From Streptomyces marokkonensis (GTDB lineage: Bacteria > Actinomycetota > Actinomycetes > Streptomycetales > Streptomycetaceae), in NCBI RefSeq assembly GCF_008312835.1, contig NZ_VSKS01000003.1, positions 248,001 through 312,000 on the forward strand: DNA of 64,000 bases, given 5' to 3'. The notes beneath the pieces were generated by a model. It had not been told where the DNA came from, ran no database searches, and saw only the letters and a list, made by a program, of their open reading frames with translations. A program made the position numbers and the translations under genes. Shown here one piece after another: positions 34,699-44,508 of this stretch (within the stretch, counting starts at the first letter, position 1; each line of letters starts with the position of its first letter).

Positions 34699-35723
34699 GC
34701 CGCCACCTCGTCCTTCGGGTCGTGGGCGTGGCCGGAGCCGGGCCGGGGCTGCTGGGTGTCGTGTCCGGTGAGGGCCAGGAACACCTCGTCCAGACTGGGC
34801 TGGCCGAGTGAGAAGTTGTCGACGGTGACGCCGGCGCGGGCCAGTTCGTTCAGCGCGCGGGCGGCCTGCCCGGCGGCCGAGTCGTTGCCCGCGGCCGCGG
34901 TGAGCCGGGCGGTCAGCGCCACCGGGTCGTGCTCGGTCTGCACCTGCGCGTCGAGCGCGCGGCGCAGCAGGTCCGCGGCGAGCGGCCGCTGGTCCGCGTC
35001 CCGCAGCCGCAGGTGGACCGATCCGGCGCCGACGGACGCCTTGAGTTCGCCCTTGGTGCCCTCGGCGATCACCTTGCCGCGGTCGATGACGGCGATCCGG
35101 GACGCCAGCTGGTCGGCCTCGTCCAGGTACTGCGTGGTCAGCAGGACCGTCGTGCCCTGGGCGACGACCGCGCGCACGATGTCCCACACCTGGTTGCGGC
35201 TGCGCGGGTCCAGGCCGGTGGTCGGCTCGTCGAGGAACAGCAGGTCGGGGGTGTTGAGGATGGACGCGGCGATGTCGATGCGGCGCCGCATGCCGCCCGA
35301 GTAGTGCTTGACCTGCTTCCCGGCCGCCTCGGTGAGACCGAACGCCTCCAGGAGCTGGGCGGCACGGGTGCGGGCGGCGGGCTTGCGGTGGCCGAGGAGC
35401 CGGGCCAGCAGCACCAGGTTCTCGGTGCCGGTGAGGTCCTCGTCCACGGACGCGTACTGGCCGGTGAGGCTCACCCGGCCGCGCACCTCGTCGGCCTCGC
35501 GGACGACGTCGTGACCGAAGACGTGGGCTTCGCCGCCGTCGGGCCGCAGGAGGGTGGCGAGCATCTTCACGGTGGTGGTCTTGCCGGCGCCGTTCGGTCC
35601 GAGGACGCCGTACACCGTGCCGGCCGGCACGGTCAGATCGACCCCGTCGACGGCCCGTGTCTCACCGAAGGTTTTGACCAGGCCCACGGTCTCGATGGCC
35701 GGGCCGGACGATTGCGTGCTCAT
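34695..35723 (-). CDS. ABC transporter ATP-binding protein (DrrA-like)
   Basis: A 342-residue ATPase. Walker [11 protein letters not shown] (about 43-52), signature YSGGMRRR, Walker [13 protein letters not shown], and a C-terminal DrrA-type extension (DUF4162-like, ending [13 protein letters not shown]) that regulates coupling to the permease. It is the first gene of a two-gene exporter operon, divergent from the quinone oxidoreductase gene. Confidence 0.94.
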   Translation of the reverse strand: MSTQSSGPAIETVGLVKTFGETRAVDGVDLTVPAGTVYGVLGPNGAGKTTTVKMLATLLRPDGGEAHVFGHDVVREADEVRGRVSLTGQYASVDEDLTGTENLVLLARLLGHRKPAARTRAAQLLEAFGLTEAAGKQVKHYSGGMRRRIDIAASILNTPDLLFLDEPTTGLDPRSRNQVWDIVRAVVAQGTTVLLTTQYLDEADQLASRIAVIDRGKVIAEGTKGELKASVGAGSVHLRLRDADQRPLAADLLRRALDAQVQTEHDPVALTARLTAAAGNDSAAGQAARALNELARAGVTVDNFSLGQPSLDEVFLALTGHDTQQPRPGSGHAHDPKDEVAA

Positions 35724-35842
35724 GCTTCGGGTCCTTCCGGTGCTTGGGCTACGCAGGGGAGACCTTCACGGTCGCGCAAACTCATCGGTCCCGCACATGG
35801 ATTTCCGCCGGCCGCGCCCGTGGCCCCCGGGTCCGGCGGGAG

Positions 35843-35848
35843 TACCGT
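35843..35848 (+). promoter_or_regulatory. possible -10 for leaderless oxidoreductase mRNA
   Basis: TACCGT ends 6 nt before ATG 35855, with no ribosome binding site in the gap. Confidence 0.42.
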
Positions 35849-35854
35849 CCCCTC

Positions 35855-36838
35855 ATGCATGCGATCACGATTCCCGAACCCGGTGGCCCCGAGGCACTGG
35901 TGTGGACCGAGGTCCCCGATCCCGTGGCCGGCGAGGGCGAGGTCCTGGTCGAGGTGGTGGCCGGGGCCGTGAACCGGGCCGACATCCTCCAGCGGCAGGG
36001 CTTCTACAACCCCCCGCCCGGCGCGTCCCCCTACCCCGGCCTGGAGTGTTCCGGCCGGATCGCCGCGCTCGGACCCGGGGTGAGCGGATGGACCGTCGGC
36101 GACGAGGTCTGCGCGCTGCTCGCCGGCGGCGGCTACGCCGAGAAGGTCGCCGTCCCGGCCGGACAGCTGCTGCCCGTCCCCGAGGGGCTCGCCGTCGATC
36201 AGGCGGCGGCGCTCCCGGAGGTCGTCTGCACGGTCTGGTCGAACGTCTTCATGGTCGCCCACCTGCGCCCCGGCGAGACCCTGCTCGTGCACGGCGGCTC
36301 CAGCGGCATCGGCACCATGGCGATCCAGCTCGCCAAGGCCGTCGGCGCGCGGGTCGCCGTGACCGCGGGCACCGAGGAGAAGCTGGAGCGCTGCGCCGAG
36401 CTCGGCGCCGACATCCTGATCAACTACCGCGAGCAGGACTTCGTCGCCGAGCTGGAGCGGGCCACCGACGGCGCCGGCGCGGACGTCATCCTCGACAACA
36501 TGGGGGCCAAGTACCTGGACCGCAACGTCCGGGCCCTCGCCGTGAACGGGCGGCTGGCGATCATCGGCATGCAGGGCGGCGTCAAGGGCGAGCTGAACAT
36601 CGGCGCCCTCCTCGGCAAGCGGGGCGCCATCAGCGCGACCTCGCTGCGGGCCCGGCCCCTGGAGGAGAAGGCGGCGATCGTGGCGGCCGTACGGGAACAC
36701 GTCTGGCCGCTCGTCGCCGGCGGCCATGTCCGCCCCGTGATCGACCGCGAGATCCCGATGCCGGACGCGGCCGCCGCCCACCGCGTGGTGGAGGACAGCG
36801 GCCACGTCGGCAAGGTCCTGCTGGTCACCCCGGACTGA
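35855..36838 (+). CDS. NAD(P)H:quinone oxidoreductase (zeta-crystallin type)
   Basis: A 327-residue zinc-independent medium-chain reductase. The N-terminal GroES-like domain (about 1-120) carries NRADILQRQGFYNPPPGAS, and the cofactor domain has VHGGSSGIGTMAIQLAK (the NADPH-binding glycines). The family (PIG3/QOR) reduces quinones or other electrophiles. It is divergent from the DrrAB-type exporter, a pairing that might serve removal of quinone-like compounds, though this is only suggestive. Confidence 0.92.
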   Translation: MHAITIPEPGGPEALVWTEVPDPVAGEGEVLVEVVAGAVNRADILQRQGFYNPPPGASPYPGLECSGRIAALGPGVSGWTVGDEVCALLAGGGYAEKVAVPAGQLLPVPEGLAVDQAAALPEVVCTVWSNVFMVAHLRPGETLLVHGGSSGIGTMAIQLAKAVGARVAVTAGTEEKLERCAELGADILINYREQDFVAELERATDGAGADVILDNMGAKYLDRNVRALAVNGRLAIIGMQGGVKGELNIGALLGKRGAISATSLRARPLEEKAAIVAAVREHVWPLVAGGHVRPVIDREIPMPDAAAAHRVVEDSGHVGKVLLVTPD

Positions 36839-36862
36839 ACGGCCCGCCCGCCGCGGCGCCCC

Positions 36863-37444
36863 TCAGCCCGAGGCCTGGCGCATGCGCAGGGCGACGAAGG
36901 CGAGGCCGAAGCCGAGGCCGATGAGCACCAGGCCGCTGCCGAGAGGAAGGATGCGCAGGACGGGTCCGGTGCTCGCGACCGCGTTCGGCTCCGCCGCCCG
37001 CGAGGTCGTGGAGGGCACCGGGACCGCCTCCTGGGACGCCGGGCCGTCCCGGTCGGGCACCCGGGACACGGCCCCCTCGCCCTTTTCACGCGGCACGTCC
37101 GGACGCTCGGTCCCGCCCCGGGTTCCCGCGTCCCTGTCGTCCGCTTCGCCCCGCTGGTGCCGCCCGTGCGGGGCGGTGTCCCGCGGCTCGTGCCGTCCGG
37201 GCCGCTCCCGGCCCTCACCCGGCCGGCTACCGGCCCGCGACGGCCTCTCGGAGGGCGATGACGAAGGTGACACCGACGACGAGGGGGAGGGCGAGGGGGA
37301 ACGGGACGCGGGCTCGGCGCCGACCTCCGCCGCCCCGTACGCCACCGCCGTACCCGGTGGCCCTACGACAGGGCCGTACGGCAGCACCACCGCCCCCGCC
37401 CCCAGAACAACCGCCGCCCCCACTACACGCAGCCATGGAGTCAC
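36863..37444 (-). CDS. membrane-anchored low-complexity protein, unrecognised
   Basis: A 193-residue protein I cannot place. An N-terminal signal-like hydrophobic segment (about 5-30) is followed by about 120 residues rich in Ser, Pro, Arg, Asp and Glu (SPSPSPSSSVSPSSSPSE), and a C-terminal membrane helix at about 165-187 followed by a short basic tail (LRMRQASG). This suggests a small exported protein held at both ends in the membrane, perhaps a wall spacer. GTG 37444 is chosen for GGGAGG 8 nt upstream; a GTG at 37480 would add 12 residues. Convergent with the quinone oxidoreductase and divergent from bpa. Confidence 0.65.
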   Translation of the reverse strand: MTPWLRVVGAAVVLGAGAVVLPYGPVVGPPGTAVAYGAAEVGAEPASRSPSPSPSSSVSPSSSPSERPSRAGSRPGEGRERPGRHEPRDTAPHGRHQRGEADDRDAGTRGGTERPDVPREKGEGAVSRVPDRDGPASQEAVPVPSTTSRAAEPNAVASTGPVLRILPLGSGLVLIGLGFGLAFVALRMRQASG

Positions 37445-37634
37445 GACCGTGACCTCCCGCGCCGTCCGGTGCTCGGTCACACCGTCGGCAAGATGGGCCG
37501 GATGGACGCCCAACAGCCTCGCATCCCCCCACCAGCCGGGCATTCCGGATGCCGCCGTCCGGTGGACCCCGGGCGAGCGCCGACTTCCGGGGGCACCCCG
37601 GAAGGGGACGACGGGCGTGCGAGACAATGAGGGT

Positions 37635-38174
37635 ATGGAGATGCCGAGGAACGAACGGTCGCCGGAAAATCCCCAGATCCTGGTCGTCGGCCAGGACGGC
37701 ATGGCGCTCAGCGGCGGCAGCGGGGACGAGGACTCCCGCGAGACCCCGGTGACGGAGCAGGTCGAACAGCCGGCGAAGGTCATGCGGATCGGCAGCATGA
37801 TCAAGCAGCTGCTGGAGGAGGTGCGGGCGGCTCCTCTGGACGAGGCCAGCCGGGTCCGGCTCAAGGAGATCCACGCCAGTTCGGTGAAGGAGCTGGAGGA
37901 CGGTCTGGCCCCGCAGCTGGTCGAGGAGCTGGAGCGGCTCTCCCTGCCCTTCACGGACGAGGCCACCCCGAGCGACGCCGAACTGCGGATCGCGCAGGCC
38001 CAGTTGGTGGGCTGGCTGGAGGGTCTCTTCCACGGCATCCAGACCACGCTCTTCGCCCAGCAGATGGCGGCGCGCGCCCAGCTCGAGCAGATGCGCCGCG
38101 CTCTCCCCCCGGGCGTCGGCGACGGCCAGGAGGACCCCCACGTGGGCGGCCGCACGGGCGGCCCGTACCTGTAA
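37635..38174 (+). CDS. bpa: bacterial proteasome activator Bpa (DUF2587)
   Basis: A 179-residue helical protein with the Bpa/PafE core (RIGSMIKQLLEEVRAAPLDE; QLVGWLEGLFHGIQTTLFAQQ). Bpa forms a dodecameric ring that opens the 20S proteasome independently of ATP and feeds it unfolded proteins. The mycobacterial protein docks through a C-terminal GQYL; here the end is GPYL, keeping the critical Tyr-Leu. The 20S genes are not in the window. A GACAAT hexamer ends 6 nt before ATG 37635 (possible leaderless start). A strong terminator follows. Confidence 0.92.
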   Translation: MEMPRNERSPENPQILVVGQDGMALSGGSGDEDSRETPVTEQVEQPAKVMRIGSMIKQLLEEVRAAPLDEASRVRLKEIHASSVKELEDGLAPQLVEELERLSLPFTDEATPSDAELRIAQAQLVGWLEGLFHGIQTTLFAQQMAARAQLEQMRRALPPGVGDGQEDPHVGGRTGGPYL

Positions 38175-38196
38175 TCGCCCCCCGCCCGAACGGCAC

Positions 38197-38230
38197 GAAG
38201 GGGCCCGGCAACCGAATGCCGGGCCCCTTC
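38197..38230. terminator. bidirectional terminator between bpa and kinase gene
   Basis: Perfect 14-bp stem GAAGGGGCCCGGCA / TGCCGGGCCCCTTC with 6-nt loop ACCGAA, between convergent genes. Confidence 0.85.
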
Positions 38231-38252
38231 GCCGTGCCGTGTACGGCGTGGG

Positions 38253-39893
38253 TCAGGACGGGGGGTTGCCCGTCGACACCTTGAGCGTGATCTCCGGCAT
38301 GTCCTCCGGGTCGACGTCCGTGCCGGCCGGCGGGAACTGCTCCCGGACGGAGCCCTCGCCGTAGGTGTTCTCGTCCACATCGACGATCTTGAAGTCGCCC
38401 CAGCCCGCGGCCTGGAAGCACTCCTTCACCGATCCGATGTACTTGAACTTGAAGTTGGGCAGCCGGATCTTCTCGGGGTCGTTGTACGACTCCTGCGGCT
38501 CCTCGCACTCTTCCTTGTCGATCGTCTTCGCCGTGTCCGGTCCGCGGTAACCCGCCGCCTTGCTCGGCGACGCCGACGCCGAGGCGCTGCTGCCCCCGCC
38601 GCCCTGCGGGTCCTTCTCGCCGTTGTTCATCAGCAGGGCCGCGACCAGGCCGCCGACGGCCAGGAAGGAGACGGCGATCGATCCGATGATCACGGGCTTG
38701 TTCCGGCCGCCACCCGACCCGGAGCTCCGGGGCGTGATGTTGTAGGGCGGCGGAGTCGACGCACCCTGCTGCTGCGCGTACGCCGGGGGCGCGGGCGTCC
38801 CGTAGCCGCCGTGCTGCGGATAGCCGTAGGCCGGGGACGGCGCGGACGGGGCCGAGGTGCCGTACGGATTGGGCGGCGGGGTCGGCTGGTAGGGCGTCTG
38901 CACGTTGCCCGTGGGCGCCGGGGTCGCCTGGTCGACCGGCGGGAACACCGCGGAACCGACGCCCGCCCCGCTCGGCGCCTGCGTGCCCGGGACGATGCTC
39001 GGCGGGGCCGCGTGGAAGGACTGGGCGACCCGCAGGCACTCCCCGCGCATGGCCTCCGCGCTGGGGAAACGCTCGTTCGGATTCTTCTTCAGCGCACGGG
39101 CGATCAGCGCGTCCACGGCGGGCGGCAGCGAACGGTTGATCGAGGAGGCGGTCGGCGGCTCCTCCTGGACGTGCGCGTAGGCGATGGCCAGCGGCGAGTC
39201 CGCCTCGAACGGCAGCCGCCCGGTGACCAGCTGGAACAGCATGATGCCGACCGAGTACAGGTCGGAACGCGCGTCGACGCCCCGGCCGAGCGCCTGCTCC
39301 GGCGAGAGGTACTGCGGGGTGCCGACGACCATGCCGGTCTGTGTCATCGACGTCACACCGGACTGCATGGCGCGGGCGATGCCGAAGTCCATGACCTTGA
39401 CCACGCCGCGCTTGGTCATCATCACGTTGCCCGGCTTGATGTCCCGGTGGACCAGCCCCATCTCGTGGCTGATCTCCAGCGCCGCCAGCACGTCCGCGGT
39501 GATCTTCAGCGCCTTGTCGGCGGGCATCGCGCCCTGCTGCCGGACGTCCTCGTCGAGCACGGAGCCCAGCGGGCGGCCCTCGACGTACTCCATGACGATG
39601 TACGGCGTCGTCATGCCGTCCACATCGTCCTCGCCGGTGTCGAAGACCGACACGATGTTGGTGTGCGTGAGCTTCGCCACGGACTGGGCCTCGCGACGGA
39701 AGCGCTCACGGAACGCCTGCTCGCGTCCGAGTTCCGTGTGCAACGTCTTGATGGCGACCTGGCGGTCGAGCACGCTGTCGTAGGCGAGGTGCACCGACGC
39801 CATGCCGCCCTGGCCGAGCAGGTCCCGCAGTTGGTAACGTCCGCCGGCGAGCGCCCGCCCCGCGTACTGGCCCTGTGCGCCGTCCTGGCTCAT
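38253..39893 (-). CDS. membrane Ser/Thr protein kinase with one PASTA domain
   Basis: A 546-residue PknB-type kinase. The N-terminal kinase domain (about 20-285) has the P-loop GQGGMASV (27-34), Lys49, HRDIKPGN and DFGIA, and an activation loop with several Thr. A Pro/Tyr/Gly-rich linker (about 300-400) is followed by a transmembrane helix (about 400-422) and an extracellular PASTA-like domain (about 480-546, ending DMPEITLKVSTG). PASTA domains sense muropeptides or lipid II. Divergent from a second kinase across a 346-bp gap. Confidence 0.94.
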   Translation of the reverse strand: MSQDGAQGQYAGRALAGGRYQLRDLLGQGGMASVHLAYDSVLDRQVAIKTLHTELGREQAFRERFRREAQSVAKLTHTNIVSVFDTGEDDVDGMTTPYIVMEYVEGRPLGSVLDEDVRQQGAMPADKALKITADVLAALEISHEMGLVHRDIKPGNVMMTKRGVVKVMDFGIARAMQSGVTSMTQTGMVVGTPQYLSPEQALGRGVDARSDLYSVGIMLFQLVTGRLPFEADSPLAIAYAHVQEEPPTASSINRSLPPAVDALIARALKKNPNERFPSAEAMRGECLRVAQSFHAAPPSIVPGTQAPSGAGVGSAVFPPVDQATPAPTGNVQTPYQPTPPPNPYGTSAPSAPSPAYGYPQHGGYGTPAPPAYAQQQGASTPPPYNITPRSSGSGGGRNKPVIIGSIAVSFLAVGGLVAALLMNNGEKDPQGGGGSSASASASPSKAAGYRGPDTAKTIDKEECEEPQESYNDPEKIRLPNFKFKYIGSVKECFQAAGWGDFKIVDVDENTYGEGSVREQFPPAGTDVDPEDMPEITLKVSTGNPPS

Positions 39894-40239
39894 GTTCCGC
39901 GTCCCCCGTAGCCTCTCCGGCGCCGCCGTCGGTGACTGTGTCGTCGTAGATCCAATGTGCTATTCCCGGCCAAGTCTGCCCCAGGCCACTGACACGTCAA
40001 GCGCGGTGCCCGTTCCGTGACCGTACGCGAAAGAAGCGTCGCGGAAGCGTTACAGCGGTCGTACTGCCGGTACACGGGATTTGCACGACAGTACGGAGTG
40101 CGGGTTTCATGACCGGTCCGTCTCGTGCCGGCCTGGGCAGCCCGTCTCGGACCGGAGCCTCGTGCAAAGGCTGTAGCGTGGCCGACGGAGACCGTGACAA
40201 CACCGCGCGCACCGCGGGCAGAAACGACGGCGAGGACTG
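39894..40239. other. gene-free divergent promoter region of the two kinases
   Basis: 346 bp. It contains an inverted repeat CGTACTG (40060-40066) / CAGTACG (40089-40095) separated by 22 bp, and a -10-like TAGCGT around 40173-40178 for the rightward kinase. Nothing else recognisable; no small ORF with a good ribosome site was seen. Confidence 0.45.
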
Positions 40240-41889
<1,650 letters not shown>

Positions 41890-42313
41890 CCGGCCCGTTC
41901 GCCCCGGGCTCCCCACCCCCCGGCCCCCTCCGCCCTGAACGGTCCGTGCATCTCTCCGCACACCCCGTGACCGGCTCGCGCGGCACGCCGTGCCGTCACC
42001 CATCTCAGCCCTTCCCGTGCCCGCCCCGGCCGGGATAACGTGCCGTTGCTCCGGCCTCCTGCAAGGCTGTGACCAGCGCGCCTTCAGGACCGTTCCCGAT
42101 TTACTTGGAAATCCAAGCAAAATCGCAGGTCAGATGGGGTTTCACAGAAATGTGGAGCACTGGGTAACGTGCTTTGTGCAGGGCGCTCGCCGGGGCACCT
42201 GTCACGCCTGTTCCCGGTCGAGTGGCACCCACCCCGTGCCCGGTGGTCGAGAAACAGGTGAGCCGCACTGGCCTGCCGGCAACCCCGGGGGCCGGACCGA
42301 CGGAGGAGCACAC
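41890..42313. other. gene-free stretch upstream of bkdF
   Basis: 424 bp between the kinase stop and bkdF. The first half is Pro-codon-like GC-rich sequence. The second is less GC-rich around 42085-42160 and holds the CTTGGA-AA-TCCAAG palindrome. The bkdF frame is open back to 41990 but lacks a convincing start before GTG 42314. Confidence 0.55.
42104..42117. promoter_or_regulatory. operator-like palindrome before bkdFGH
   Basis: CTTGGA-AA-TCCAAG, perfect 6-bp arms, inside an unusually A/T-rich patch (TTTACTTGG...CCAAGCAAAA), 197 bp before bkdF. The binding protein is unknown. It is not the same as the palindrome before bkdA. Confidence 0.55.
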
Positions 42314-43519
42314 GTGACCGTGGAGAGCACTGCCGCGCGCACACCGCGACGCAGCGCCGGAAACAAGGCCGGCACCACCGGCACCAAGCGCACCACCAGC
42401 ACGACCAAGAAGGCCACCGGCGCCGGGAAGAGCGCCGAGCCCGCCCTCGTCCAGCTGCTGACGCCCGAGGGCAAGCGCGTCAAGAACGCCGAGTTCGACA
42501 AGTACGTCGCGGACATCACCGCCGAGGACCTGCGCGGTCTGTACCGCGACATGGTGCTCACCCGCCGCTTCGACGCCGAGGCCACCTCCCTGCAGCGCCA
42601 GGGCGAGCTGGGCCTGTGGGCCTCGCTGCTCGGGCAGGAGGCGGCGCAGATCGGCTCCGGCCGGGCGCTGCGCGACGACGACTACGTCTTCCCCACCTAC
42701 CGCGAGCACGGTGTCGCGTGGTGCCGCGGGGTGGACCCGACCAACCTGCTCGGCATGTTCCGCGGTGTGAACAACGGCGGCTGGGACCCCAACGGGAACA
42801 ACTTCCACCTGTACACGATCGTCATCGGTTCCCAGACGCTGCACGCCACCGGGTACGCGATGGGCATCACCAAGGACGGCGCGGACAGCGCCGTCATCGC
42901 CTACTTCGGCGACGGTGCCTCCAGCCAGGGCGACGTGGCCGAGGCCTTCACCTTCTCCGCGGTCTACAACGCCCCCGTGGTGTTCTTCTGCCAGAACAAC
43001 CAGTGGGCGATCTCCGAGCCGACCGAGAAGCAGTCCCGCGTGCCGCTGTACCAGCGCGCGCAGGGCTTCGGCTTCCCGGGCGTCCGCGTGGACGGCAACG
43101 ACGTGCTGGCGAACCTGGCCGTCACCAGGTGGGCCCTGGAGCGGGCCCGTGCCGGTGAGGGTCCGACGCTGGTCGAGGCGTTCACGTACCGCATGGGCGC
43201 GCACACCACCTCCGACGACCCCACCCGCTACCGCCACGACGAGGAGCGGGCCGCCTGGGAGGCCAAGGACCCGATCCTGCGCCTCCGCCGCTATCTCGAG
43301 GCCGCAAACCACGCGGACGAGGGATTCTTCGCGGAACTGGAGACCGAGAGCGAGGCGTTGGGCAAACGAGTGCGCGAAGCGGTCCGCGCCATGCCGGACC
43401 CGGACCACTTCGCCATCTTCGAGAACGTGTACGCGGACGGCCACGCGCTCGTGGACGAGGAGCGGGCGCAGTTCGCCGCCTACCAGGCGTCGTTCGCGGA
43501 CGAAGACGGGGGTAAGTGA
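42314..43519 (+). CDS. bkdF: branched-chain 2-oxoacid dehydrogenase E1 alpha (cluster 2)
   Basis: A 401-residue E1 alpha with TPP motif GDGASSQGDVAEAFTF...CQNNQWAIS. It differs from BkdA by an N-terminal extension of about 35 residues rich in Thr, Lys, Ala and Arg (TTGTKRTTSTTKKATG). The length resembles S. avermitilis BkdF as I recall it (about 406). GTG 42314 follows GGAGGAG by 5 nt. The bkdG ATG begins 2 nt after its stop. In S. avermitilis this second cluster is the one needed for branched avermectin starters. Confidence 0.93.
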   Translation: MTVESTAARTPRRSAGNKAGTTGTKRTTSTTKKATGAGKSAEPALVQLLTPEGKRVKNAEFDKYVADITAEDLRGLYRDMVLTRRFDAEATSLQRQGELGLWASLLGQEAAQIGSGRALRDDDYVFPTYREHGVAWCRGVDPTNLLGMFRGVNNGGWDPNGNNFHLYTIVIGSQTLHATGYAMGITKDGADSAVIAYFGDGASSQGDVAEAFTFSAVYNAPVVFFCQNNQWAISEPTEKQSRVPLYQRAQGFGFPGVRVDGNDVLANLAVTRWALERARAGEGPTLVEAFTYRMGAHTTSDDPTRYRHDEERAAWEAKDPILRLRRYLEAANHADEGFFAELETESEALGKRVREAVRAMPDPDHFAIFENVYADGHALVDEERAQFAAYQASFADEDGGK

Positions 43520-43520
43520 C

Positions 43521-44498
43521 ATGGCAGAGAAGATGGCCCTGGCCAAGGCGGTCAACGAGTCGCTGCGGCGCGCCCTGGAGACGGACCCGAAGGTCCTCGT
43601 CATGGGTGAGGACGTCGGCAAGCTCGGCGGCGTGTTCCGGGTGACGGACGGACTGCAGAAGGACTTCGGCGAGAGCCGCGTCATCGACACCCCGCTCGCC
43701 GAGTCGGGCATCGTCGGCACCGCGATCGGCCTGGCCCTGCGCGGCTACCGCCCCGTGGTGGAGATCCAGTTCGACGGCTTCGTCTTCCCGGCGTACGACC
43801 AGATCGTCACGCAGCTCGCGAAGATGCACGCCCGCTCGCTGGGCAAGGTCAAGCTGCCGGTCGTCGTGCGCATCCCGTACGGCGGCGGCATCGGCGCGGT
43901 GGAGCACCACTCCGAGTCGCCGGAGTCGCTGTTCGCGCACGTGGCCGGTCTGAAGATCGTGTCGCCGTCGAACGCGTCCGACGCGTACTGGATGATGCAG
44001 CAGGCCATCCAGAGCGACGACCCGGTGATCTTCTTCGAGCCCAAGCGGCGCTACTGGGACAAGTCCGAGGTGGACACCGAGGCGATCCCCGGCCCGCTGC
44101 ACACCGCACGGGTGGTGCGCGAGGGCTCGGACCTCACCCTCGCGGCGTACGGCCCGATGGTGAAGCTCTGCCAGGAGGTCGCCGACGCGGCCGCCGAGGA
44201 GGGCCGCTCCCTCGAGGTGCTCGACCTGCGCTCGGTCTCCCCGATCGACTTCGACTCGGTCCAGGCGTCGGTGGAGAAGACGCGCCGGCTCGTCGTGGTC
44301 CACGAGGCGCCGGTGTTCTTCGGTTCCGGCGCGGAGATCGCCGCGCGGATCACGGAGCGCTGCTTCTACCACCTGGAGGCCCCGGTGCTGCGGGTGGGCG
44401 GCTACCACGCCCCGTACCCGCCGGCCCGTCTGGAGGAGTCCTACCTCCCGGACCTGGACCGGGTGCTCGATGCCGTCGACCGCTCGCTGGCGTACTGA
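43521..44498 (+). CDS. bkdG: branched-chain 2-oxoacid dehydrogenase E1 beta (cluster 2)
   Basis: A 325-residue E1 beta subunit (MGEDVGKLGGVFRVTDGL; PYGGGIGAVEHHSESPE; VHEAPVFFGSGAEI). It starts 2 nt after bkdF and is followed by bkdH after 10 nt. High similarity to bkdB in cluster 1 points to an old duplication of the whole three-gene unit. Confidence 0.94.
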   Translation: MAEKMALAKAVNESLRRALETDPKVLVMGEDVGKLGGVFRVTDGLQKDFGESRVIDTPLAESGIVGTAIGLALRGYRPVVEIQFDGFVFPAYDQIVTQLAKMHARSLGKVKLPVVVRIPYGGGIGAVEHHSESPESLFAHVAGLKIVSPSNASDAYWMMQQAIQSDDPVIFFEPKRRYWDKSEVDTEAIPGPLHTARVVREGSDLTLAAYGPMVKLCQEVADAAAEEGRSLEVLDLRSVSPIDFDSVQASVEKTRRLVVVHEAPVFFGSGAEIAARITERCFYHLEAPVLRVGGYHAPYPPARLEESYLPDLDRVLDAVDRSLAY

Positions 44499-44508
44499 GG
44501 AGAGGGTC

